46,801 nucleotides of DNA, from assembly GCA_024404875.1 (NCBI GenBank), contig JAKSPK010000015.1:1-46801 (forward strand), written 5' to 3'. A program made the translations under genes and the position numbers. This document shows, piece after piece, positions 40,760 to 46,801 of this stretch (within the stretch, counting starts at the first letter, position 1; each line of letters begins with the position of its first letter). Under the pieces are notes generated by a model, which was not told the origin of the DNA, did not search any database, and saw only the letters and a program-made list of their open reading frames with translations. This DNA is from Oscillospiraceae bacterium. Lineage in GTDB: Bacteria > Bacillota > Clostridia > Oscillospirales > Ruminococcaceae.

Positions 40760-41582
40760 ATTGTCCCTCTCTCAGCCGTCTGGCGATTTCCTTTTCGAGC
40801 ATATGAAAGCGTTCGGGCTTTCCGTTGGTTTCGGGGTTATCCATAGACAGATTGCGCACATAGGTCTTGCCGCCCCAGCCGTCAACATTGGCACGGCGCA
40901 TTGCACCGAATACCCGCGTTTTGAAGCCGGAATGCAGCTTTTCCTGTGCGCGGATGAATTCCTTCATGGATTCGCGTGAGGTGTGCCCGTCCACGGGGCA
41001 ACGGGATTTTACGATTTCCTGAATATCCTGCCGCGCTGCGCGGATGATATCAGATTCCGGCGCAAAGCTCAGCGGTCGTATCAGGGTCAGATCCTTGCGC
41101 GAGAGATAGGATTTCGGTGCATAGCAGCCGATTCGCCCCTCAATGAACAGATTCATCAGAAATGTCTCGATCGCGTCGTCATTGTGATGGCCGAGCGCGA
41201 GCTTGTTGCAGCCGAGTGCTTTGGCATTGTCATGCAGCGCACCGCGCCGCATTTTCGCGCACAGACTGCATGGATGCGTTTCCTTGCGGTGATCGAACAC
41301 GATCTGCCCGATCTGCGTCCGGATCACATGATACTCGACACCGATCTGCTCACAGAAAGCGGACACCGGTGAATAATCCGTCTCTATGCCGTTAAACTGT
41401 GGATCCAGCGTGATCCCGACCAGCTCATAATCGAATAGGCCGAAGCGCTGGAAATCCCGCAATGCTGCTAGCAATACAAGACTGTCCTTACCGCCTGAGA
41501 TGCCGATTGCGATTCTGTCGCCGTTCTGAATGAGGTCAAATTCCTGCACCGCGCGGCGCAGATAACCCAAGATCCGTTGCAT
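40740..41582 (-). CDS. ttcA: tRNA 2-thiocytidine biosynthesis protein TtcA-like
   Basis: 280 residues from ATG 41582, which has GGAGG close upstream; the frame is open to 41627 but without a site. The PP-loop ATP-binding motif is GISGGKDSLVLL (about 28-39). A CxxC pair in HPCSLCAKMRRG and a third Cys in SRCPVDGH are placed as in TtcA, where they bind a 4Fe-4S cluster. GHHNDDAIETFLMNLF is conserved. It thiolates cytidine 32 in some tRNAs. It heads the overlapping tRNA/rRNA-modification operon. A terminator lies just upstream, so a promoter must lie in the short gap or transcription reads through. Confidence 0.9.
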   Translation of the reverse strand: MQRILGYLRRAVQEFDLIQNGDRIAIGISGGKDSLVLLAALRDFQRFGLFDYELVGITLDPQFNGIETDYSPVSAFCEQIGVEYHVIRTQIGQIVFDHRKETHPCSLCAKMRRGALHDNAKALGCNKLALGHHNDDAIETFLMNLFIEGRIGCYAPKSYLSRKDLTLIRPLSFAPESDIIRAARQDIQEIVKSRCPVDGHTSRESMKEFIRAQEKLHSGFKTRVFGAMRRANVDGWGGKTYVRNLSMDNPETNGKPERFHMLEKEIARRLREGQYADLGN

Positions 41583-41602
41583 ATTCCTCCACCTCTCTGC
41601 AC

Positions 41603-41635
41603 AAAAAACGGGAAAGCATAAATGCAATCCCGTTT
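41603..41635 (-). terminator. Intrinsic terminator after the acidic membrane protein gene
   Basis: On the minus strand, AAACGGGA / TCCCGTTT (41628-41635 with 41606-41613) and a 14 nt loop, followed by a T-run (41603-41608 are A). It separates this gene from ttcA. Confidence 0.8.
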
Positions 41636-41656
41636 CTGGTATGCGGTTCCTTTAGA

Positions 41657-41962
41657 TTATTCCTTGTCGAGAGCATCCTTGATTGCGTCAGCAGCTTCGT
41701 CAGCAAGATCCTCAGCAGCTTCAGCGATATCCTCAGCAGCTTCTTCGACAGCCTCTGCTGCCTCATCAGCGAGATCCTCAGCCGCTTCCTTCGCCTCGTC
41801 ACAAACGCCGCAGTCTTCGCAGAAGAGATCGTCATCATCATCGAATTCATCTGCATCGTAACGGCAGCTCGCTTCATCCTGACGCTTTTTCAGGATCATA
41901 GCTGCAACAGCGGCACCGGCTGCAGCGGCCGCTAACAATGCAAAAGCAGTACCTTTTTTCAT
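41657..41962 (-). CDS. Small membrane protein with acidic Ala/Glu/Asp repeat (YtxH-like layout)
   Basis: About 101 residues from ATG 41962, with AAAGAGGA upstream; the in-frame ATG at 42022 is too far 5'. An N-terminal membrane helix (TAFALLAAAAAGAAVAAMIL) is followed by a basic patch (KKRQ), a cluster of Asp and Cys (DEFDDDDDLFCEDCGVCDEA) and a helix of repeated EAAEDLADEAAE units to the end, amphipathic and very acidic. The layout recalls YtxH-type stress proteins, although those are not so acidic. The four Cys plus Asp could bind a metal. It has its own promoter and terminator. Confidence 0.75.
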   Translation of the reverse strand: MKKGTAFALLAAAAAGAAVAAMILKKRQDEASCRYDADEFDDDDDLFCEDCGVCDEAKEAAEDLADEAAEAVEEAAEDIAEAAEDLADEAADAIKDALDKE

Positions 41963-42048
41963 AGCCAATCCTCTTTCTCCGCAAGGTGATTTGAGCGGCA
42001 AACGCCGAATGACCGTGCCCAAGCGGCTGCAGCGGTTCCTCTATTTCT

Positions 42049-42077
42049 ATTATAACACAAATTGCAGAGAATTTCAA
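42049..42077 (-). promoter_or_regulatory. Promoter of the acidic membrane protein gene
   Basis: Minus strand: -35 TTGAAA (complement of 42072-42077), 17 bp spacer, perfect -10 TATAAT (complement of 42049-42054). It lies about 87 bp before the start at 41962. Confidence 0.75.
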
Positions 42078-42105
42078 GCACTTTTTTATGTTTTTTTCAA
42101 AAACC

Positions 42106-43833
42106 TTATATAAGCGCTATGTAATAGTCGTGATTATTATTGGTTTCACAGTCCAGACGGTACTGACCGCCGCCTTCAGGCTGCATTCCCATAGTCTCAT
42201 AGAAATGCTCGACCATTTTATTCTTCGCAGTCGGCAGATACTCAGCATGTAGATACCGGAATCCGGCTTCGCGGGCCATTTTTACGATATTGTCAAACAG
42301 GCATTCCTCGACACCGCGCCGCAGGACACGGCAGCTCATCAGCCATGTATTGACAAACAGTGTATCCTCAGATTCCTTTTTGCAGATGACGACACTGATA
42401 AGACCGTGTTCGCCGAAGCGGTCTGAAAGTGTCATATACCTTGTAAAATATGCAGGATCGGCTGCCATTGCAGAGATATCAGTCTCGGAATAGCGCTGTG
42501 TGCGGAGATTAAACTGATTGGAGCGCTGTGTAAGCTGTGCGATGCGCGGAAAATGGAACGAATCAAAGGGGAGGATCTTTCCCTGCATTTCAAGCGATTT
42601 CAGGTAATCTTCATAGGATGTAAACGAAGCCTGTGCAGCGGAACGGCTGGCCTCCGCCTGATACTGTGCGGTGCGTGCTGCATCCTCCTCCGAGTAACTG
42701 ACCGCCTCGAACAGATGCAGCGAACGCAGATAGTCGGGCACCTCAGCCGGATCCTCCGGCAGCTCCGGAACGGTCACCTCCGGCAGCATCTCTCGGACGA
42801 GATTGCGCTCAAAGGGATTGTCATCGAGGAAGACGAAGCTGTCCAGGCCGATGTTGAGTGTATTGCGGATATTCTGAATATTCTGCGCCTTGTTGTCCCA
42901 GTTCGCGACAAATGCGGCAAAGTCTTCGAGATGCAGGACCATCTCCGGATGCTTCTCGAACGGCTCGCGTGCGGTATCGTCATTGTTCTTGCTGCACACT
43001 GCGAGCAAAATGCCGCGGCGCTTGAGCTCTAGCAGCCAGCCTTGCAGATCCGTGAATGCAGGGCCGTCGCCGAGCTCACCAAGCTGGATGCCGTCGATGC
43101 CGTCATCGCCGATGACGCCGCCCCAAAGCGTATTATCCAGATCAACGACTACGCATTTTTTCACGCGTCCTGCCAGTGCTGTTACAGTATCAAGGATACG
43201 CGCTGCTACGACCGGCAGCGCATCGGTGCAGACCGCCATTTTCGCGAGATACCATGTTCTGTCCTGATAAAACGCATCTCTGCCGAGCTGCGCCTGTATG
43301 CTGCTGAGTGCGATCGGATAAATGCTCGGATAATCCTGCGCAGCGGATTCGGAGAGCAGCAGATTCAGCTTCCGAACCTGAAACGCAAAGGATGCGGGTG
43401 TCCGCAGGGCAAAGCTGCCGAAGACGCTGTCCTCCGGTTCCGGAAAATCGACCTGAAAGATTTTGGCTTTTGAGACCGCGCCGATTGCATCCCAGAACTG
43501 CCGCAGCCGGTTGATCTCGTTATTGGCAAATGCCGTCCGGCTTGCCGGAATGGTATCATAAAAGCGAATTTTCAGTTTTTCGAGGGAGGTGAAGAGCAGA
43601 ATGTAGTCCGGCTGAAATGCATAGACCTCCGAATTCGGATCCATGAGCTGCGCGGCAAGCTGATCGTAATCCGCATCCAGTACTTCGACCGGAAATTCCC
43701 GCCGCACGGATTCTCCGCGCAGTGCAGTCGCAAGCTGCTGTGTTGCGCAGTCACCAACGATCGCCAGACGCTTTTTGCCGTCTCGGCACTGCTTTGCGAG
43801 CTTTTTCAGCTCGGTATAGCTGACTGTTTCCAA
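42106..43833 (-). CDS. FkbH-like HAD-IIIC family protein
   Basis: About 575 residues, starting at TTG 43833, which has GAAAGGA 9 nt upstream; the frame continues to 43881. An N-terminal SGNH-like region (about 20-190, with LAIVGDCATQQL) precedes the HAD phosphatase domain with KCVVVDLDNTLWGGVIGDDG (motif I), AVCSKNND (motif II) and FVFLDDNPFERNLVRE (motif IV). A C-terminal GNAT-like domain (about 420-570) contains SVVICKKESEDTLFVNTWLMSCRVLRRGVE. FkbH proteins load glyceryl units onto acyl carrier proteins in polyketide synthesis, and relatives act in polysaccharide pathways. No acyl carrier protein or partner synthase is in the window, so the product is unknown. Confidence 0.9.
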   Translation of the reverse strand: METVSYTELKKLAKQCRDGKKRLAIVGDCATQQLATALRGESVRREFPVEVLDADYDQLAAQLMDPNSEVYAFQPDYILLFTSLEKLKIRFYDTIPASRTAFANNEINRLRQFWDAIGAVSKAKIFQVDFPEPEDSVFGSFALRTPASFAFQVRKLNLLLSESAAQDYPSIYPIALSSIQAQLGRDAFYQDRTWYLAKMAVCTDALPVVAARILDTVTALAGRVKKCVVVDLDNTLWGGVIGDDGIDGIQLGELGDGPAFTDLQGWLLELKRRGILLAVCSKNNDDTAREPFEKHPEMVLHLEDFAAFVANWDNKAQNIQNIRNTLNIGLDSFVFLDDNPFERNLVREMLPEVTVPELPEDPAEVPDYLRSLHLFEAVSYSEEDAARTAQYQAEASRSAAQASFTSYEDYLKSLEMQGKILPFDSFHFPRIAQLTQRSNQFNLRTQRYSETDISAMAADPAYFTRYMTLSDRFGEHGLISVVICKKESEDTLFVNTWLMSCRVLRRGVEECLFDNIVKMAREAGFRYLHAEYLPTAKNKMVEHFYETMGMQPEGGGQYRLDCETNNNHDYYIALI

Positions 43834-43868
43834 TTTGATTCGTCCTTTCTTTTGTATCACTGCTTTGG

Positions 43869-43906
43869 GGCAATACCGCACAGAGCCGATTTGGTGCGGT
43901 ATTGCC
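43869..43906. repeat. Perfect 13-bp inverted repeat, copy C of the short inverted-repeat family
   Basis: GGCAATACCGCAC (43869-43881) and its exact complement (43894-43906) around a 12 nt loop, between the GH5-like stop and the FkbH-like start. The outer arm matches the outer arm of 4022-4083 (TATTGCC ends). No T-run follows on either strand, so it is not a standard terminator, though it could stall transcription or protect mRNA ends. Confidence 0.65.
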
Positions 43907-43916
43907 TATTATACGC

Positions 43917-45086
43917 TTACGGGAAGATCTTATCCTCGATCTGTGAGAGCATATTTTTAGAATATGCCGTGACCTCCTCAAAGCCGCCGTTGTTATCGGT
44001 ACCGGTCGAGGTCCACGGATATACGCCGTCCCAGCCGTTGTCATAGAGCTGCTGTGCGGCACTGACCAGATCAATTTTCTCCAGCTCCGAGCCTTTCGCC
44101 GAGCATTCGCCCATGACATTCGGCTTGGTGGTATCAAGACCGTATTCTTCGGGTGTCATGCCGAACGGCACACCATACCACTCGATCATCCAGTCATAGA
44201 AATGCACCGAGTTGAAGTCCATATAAGAATCCGTTCCGGCATAGTATTCGAGAAGCTGATCGGAAACGACATTCGTGCCGCGGGTATCGGAGTTGTTCGG
44301 GATATAGCCGATACCGGTTGTGACGAGAATATCACTGTTGCGGTGGATTGCCTGTGCGCACTGTCCGAAGAAGCGGACGAGCGGCTTCCAGTCGAGCTTG
44401 CCCTCCTCTTTGTTCTCATGGATCCAGTCAGGTTCGTTGCAAAGATCGATACTATATAAATAATCGTTGCTGTCGTAGCGTTTTGCAAACGGGATGATAT
44501 AATTGTCCACATAGCTCTGGGAGAGCTTTTCATCTTCGATCATTGTGCGGAATTTGTTGTGATTGCGGTTGCCGTCCTTGCAGCAGTCGAAGGACATCAT
44601 GGTTGCCATGATGTAGATTTTTTCCTCGGCGGCGATCGCCATGAGCTGATCGACATGATTCCAGAATTTGTCGCTCATGCCGGAGACGCTGCCGTCCTTG
44701 TCAAAGCGGATTCCCGCGTCGCCGCTGCACAGGATCCAGACGCGGGAGGAATTGATGCCGGCCTCGTGAAGAGCATGGAAATGCTCTTTCCAGAAGGCTG
44801 CATCGAAATTGCCGCCGAAATCGTCCCAGTTGTCCCACGGGGTATTCGTACCGCAGAACCAGATGGGCTTTCCGCCCGCCATGAATTTCCCGTCTTCGAT
44901 CGTGACCTTGGCGCTGCCGTCCGAGACGACTAACTCGACATCGGCAAGTGAATCCGATGCCGTGCTGTTATCTTTCCCGGCGGATTCGGAGGATTCACCG
45001 GCGGAGGGATTACCCGCGCAGCCGGAGAGCGTGAGCGCAGCCGTCAGAGCGGCGAGTGCGCAGAGAAACAGTTTTCTTTTTTTCAT
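43917..45086 (-). CDS. GH5-like (beta-mannanase/cellulase-fold) surface lipoprotein
   Basis: 389 residues. A lipoprotein signal ends LTLSGC, followed by a Ser/Gly/Glu linker (24-50) and a (beta/alpha)8 glycosidase of the GH5 clan. Recognisable parts: WFCGTNTPWDNW, NSSRVWILCSG, YSIDLCNEPDW with the acid/base Glu218, VHFYDWM, and NVMGECSAKG with the nucleophile Glu327. The sequence has the character of endo-beta-mannanases and related enzymes, but the substrate is not proven. It is anchored outside the cell and lacks a dockerin, unlike the protein at 4198. AGAGGA lies upstream of the start. The FkbH-like gene follows after a strong hairpin. Confidence 0.88.
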   Translation of the reverse strand: MKKRKLFLCALAALTAALTLSGCAGNPSAGESSESAGKDNSTASDSLADVELVVSDGSAKVTIEDGKFMAGGKPIWFCGTNTPWDNWDDFGGNFDAAFWKEHFHALHEAGINSSRVWILCSGDAGIRFDKDGSVSGMSDKFWNHVDQLMAIAAEEKIYIMATMMSFDCCKDGNRNHNKFRTMIEDEKLSQSYVDNYIIPFAKRYDSNDYLYSIDLCNEPDWIHENKEEGKLDWKPLVRFFGQCAQAIHRNSDILVTTGIGYIPNNSDTRGTNVVSDQLLEYYAGTDSYMDFNSVHFYDWMIEWYGVPFGMTPEEYGLDTTKPNVMGECSAKGSELEKIDLVSAAQQLYDNGWDGVYPWTSTGTDNNGGFEEVTAYSKNMLSQIEDKIFP

Positions 45087-45178
45087 ATGATATCCTCTTC
45101 TATGACAATATCGCGCGGAGCAGCTTCAAACCATCAGGTGAGCTTTGCGCGGTTCTGTTATATCTCTGTATTTCGTGT

Positions 45179-45784
45179 TCAGCTGTCGTATTTGCGGACG
45201 CGGAGCGGAATGCCGAGATTGTCGGCAACTGCCTGTGCCGCTTCGATCTCCGACTGCGGGATTACATCAACGACGGTGAACATGACCTTCGGAACAAACT
45301 TTTTGCAATCCAGTGCAAATTTCTGCATTGCTCCAAATGCATTGTCCCATTTCGGGCGTGTGACCGCCATGTATTCCTTTTCGGTGCCGGCATTCAGGCT
45401 GATCGAAACGGTGTCGATCAGGCCGGCAAAGCTGGAAGCGGTCTGCTTATCGTGGATCAGGTCGGAAAGACCGTTTGTGTTCAGGCGGATCGGCGGGCAG
45501 CCGGGCTGCTCCTTTGCGTAGGCCGCAGTCAGCAGCAGCAGAGGGAGTGCTTCGGTCGGTTCGCCGTAGCCGCAGAAGACCAGTTCCGTAAACTGACTGA
45601 GATCCCACTTTGCGAATGCTGCTTTGATCTCATCAAGATCGGGATCATGCTCAAGCCAGAGGCTGTCTGAGCCATAAGCGCCATCGCCGTTCTGCCGGAT
45701 ACAGAAGGTGCAGGCGCATGGACATTTGTTGGTCAGATTGATATAAAGATGCTGACCGACTGGATAAAGAATCGTCATTGCCAT
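45179..45784 (-). CDS. Radical SAM protein, TatD-associated type
   Basis: 201 residues, starting at ATG 45784 with AGAAAGG upstream; the frame is open to 45907 but upstream of the promoter -10. The 4Fe-4S cluster motif CxxxCxxC is in NKCPCACTFCIRQ, and the SAM-binding glycine motif is ELVFCGYGEPTEA. It matches the small radical SAM family often found next to TatD nucleases (TIGR04038), although no tatD is in this window. The reaction is unknown. It has its own promoter at 45818-45846. Confidence 0.88.
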   Translation of the reverse strand: MAMTILYPVGQHLYINLTNKCPCACTFCIRQNGDGAYGSDSLWLEHDPDLDEIKAAFAKWDLSQFTELVFCGYGEPTEALPLLLLTAAYAKEQPGCPPIRLNTNGLSDLIHDKQTASSFAGLIDTVSISLNAGTEKEYMAVTRPKWDNAFGAMQKFALDCKKFVPKVMFTVVDVIPQSEIEAAQAVADNLGIPLRVRKYDS

Positions 45785-45817
45785 AGGGCATTCTACCTTT
45801 CTGCTGTATTTGCTTTT

Positions 45818-45846
45818 ATTATAGCATATTTCAGCGAAAAGTGCAA
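45818..45846 (-). promoter_or_regulatory. Promoter of the radical SAM gene
   Basis: Minus strand: -35 TTGCAC (complement of 45841-45846), 17 bp spacer, perfect -10 TATAAT (complement of 45818-45823). The -35 and following T-run match the barnase operon promoter. Confidence 0.85.
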
Positions 45847-45987
45847 TGGATACGGAAGAATAAAAAAAGCGTATTTCACAACCTGGTTTTATTTCGGAGC
45901 CGGGCACTGCCAGGTTATGGCATATAAGCGAAAAAGAAAATGACTCGGCACTGGGTTAACCGAGAAAAGATCGAAAAGATCTTCAAA

Positions 45988-46173
45988 TCAGGCGATCAAG
46001 ATAATAATCACGGATTTTGAAACGAACAGTTCCGTCAGGTACTGCTCCGCGTCAATCCCGTTAGCCTGCGCTGTGACAACAATCGAATACAGCGCGACCC
46101 TGCACGCCGCTCCTTTCGCTTTATTACCCAAAGAATCAACAGCTTCAATGCAGGCGTTCTCCCGCCTGTAGAA
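45988..46173 (-). pseudogene. IS66-type transposase C-terminal remnant
   Basis: A 61-codon open stretch on the minus strand ending TGA at 45990-45988. It translates to sequence including NKAKGAACRVALYSIV and VTAQANGIDAEQYLTELF, the typical C-terminus of IS66 family transposases (the SAIVYSIVETAKANGL-like block). An in-frame TAG stands immediately upstream (46174-46176), and no start codon or catalytic DDE region remains. It is a decayed fragment, without recognisable terminal repeats. Confidence 0.72.
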
Positions 46174-46179
46174 CTAAGA

Positions 46180-46801
46180 GATCTTCAACCGGGCTGGTGC
46201 ACCATGCCACCTGATGTCTGTCTATTTCAGATTTGGGGTATTCTCTGACTGCACATTACTTGACAATTGAACTTTGGAAGTAATTGCGCTAAAGATAGAG
46301 GATGTAATCATAACAAGCATCATTGACAAAAACGAAACCCCAGCACTGTAAATCAAGTACACTATATAGTTACAAAAGATCACTCCTTGTGAATGGAGTG
46401 CTTTCTTGTCAATGATACACAACAGTTTGCATCAAAACCATAATGCAGTTGTAGTCATCTACAAATCTTGTGTAATTTTGAATTTTATGGAGTTTTGTGG
46501 ATTTTTGTGGAGCTTTATATGATATTGTAAACCAATTGGTTTCAAAAGGTACTTGAAAGTTTAATCTGGTATAATCAATCCTCGTAAAATCGCCATTTTT
46601 CAAGGCTGAAAATGTAAAAAAAGCCATATTGCGCCAAACCCAGAAAACAGTAAAAAACGCATTTTGCGGTAGATAGTTGGTAGAACCCAACTTTGAAGAA
46701 ACTTGGTAGAAAACGAAAAAAGTTGGTAGAAAGCTCTGTTGACATCAAAAATTGAATATTCCGAAAGCGGATGGTGTTTCATATAACGTGAAGTGCTGTC
46801 C
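46180..46801. other. AT-rich non-coding tail of the window
   Basis: About 620 bp clearly richer in A+T than the rest. No convincing gene: short frames lack ribosome binding sites. It holds a 10 bp inverted pair TCATTGACAA / TTGTCAATGA (around 46321 and 46407), a small hairpin CACTCC/GGAGTG followed by CTTTCTT (46381-46406), and three TTGGTAGA direct repeats (46677-46730). The region continues beyond the window. Confidence 0.5.
46676..46731 (+). repeat. Three short direct repeats of TTGGTAGAA
   Basis: TTGGTAGAA occurs from about 46677, 46703 and 46723 (spacings 26 and 20 bp), with a partial copy CGGTAGA at 46668. They could be binding sites or chance in AT-rich DNA. Confidence 0.5.

Noticed and set aside
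46222-46422. 66-codon minus-strand frame with a hydrophobic segment in the AT-rich tail
   Set aside because: No ribosome binding site at its start, and it spans a hairpin and half of an inverted repeat; not supportable as a gene.
46409-46690. 93-codon minus-strand frame in the AT-rich tail
   Set aside because: No recognised domain or ribosome binding site; open only because the DNA is AT-rich with phased repeats.

Overview
The window looks like a chromosomal segment of a fibre-degrading gut or rumen Firmicute of the Oscillospiraceae, most likely a Ruminococcus. The pointers are a secreted CotH-type protein ending in a type I cellulosomal dockerin, a GH5-like surface lipoprotein, two acetyl-esterase-type enzymes, low-GC-Gram-positive ribosome binding sites, a class A RNase P RNA, and moderate GC content (roughly half by eye). 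The species cannot be fixed from the sequence alone. Eleven promoters were placed by eye. All have a -35 of TTGNNN or TTGACA type, a 17 bp spacer and a TATAAT-like -10, so the sigma-A promoter pattern is very uniform.

Layout, left to right. 1-4000: an SDR oxidoreductase (minus strand), then a GlnPQ-like amino acid importer whose permease carries two fused solute-binding domains, with its ATPase. 4000-8340: a dockerin-bearing LTD/CotH protein and two small membrane proteins. 8650-11500: aspS and a TPR-like protein. 11550-16370: carbohydrate metabolism (CE2-like esterase, 4-alpha-glucanotransferase, sialate-O-acetylesterase-like enzyme) with a convergent CmpB-type membrane protein. 16500-20190: a membrane-anchored transglutaminase-like protein lacking the catalytic Cys, a BspA-type leucine-rich-repeat protein and a D,D-carboxypeptidase. 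20280-22250: a structured leader plus mntP, an AT-rich methyltransferase, and the RNase P RNA gene.

22280-29500: a DcrB/PsbP-like exported protein, a solitary MinD-type ATPase behind a hairpin-rich leader, a methylglyoxal-synthase-like protein lacking several catalytic residues, hisS, a class B penicillin-binding protein, an ArsC/Spx-like protein, and a barnase-type ribonuclease lipoprotein followed directly by a barstar gene. 29665-33930: an operon of a Mn-type CDF exporter, an MBOAT acyltransferase, an SGNH protein and a small membrane protein, probably for O-acetylation of a surface glycan. 33990-34790: a bacterial PARG-like protein.

34900-45900 is mostly minus strand: a MacB-like ABC ATPase-permease fusion; an overlapping RNA-modification operon ttcA-tsaD-trmN6-rsmI; a small acidic membrane protein; an FkbH-like HAD enzyme; a GH5-like lipoprotein; and a TatD-associated radical SAM protein. 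The last ~900 bp are non-coding: a decayed IS66-type transposase C-terminus followed by AT-rich DNA with short repeats.

The items most worth following up are the lipoprotein-anchored barnase with its barstar, the mntP leader with mutually exclusive hairpins that I could not match to the yybP-ykoY core, the active-site-deficient MgsA homologue beside an orphan MinD, the Ser-for-Cys transglutaminase-like protein, and a small family of intergenic inverted-repeat elements.
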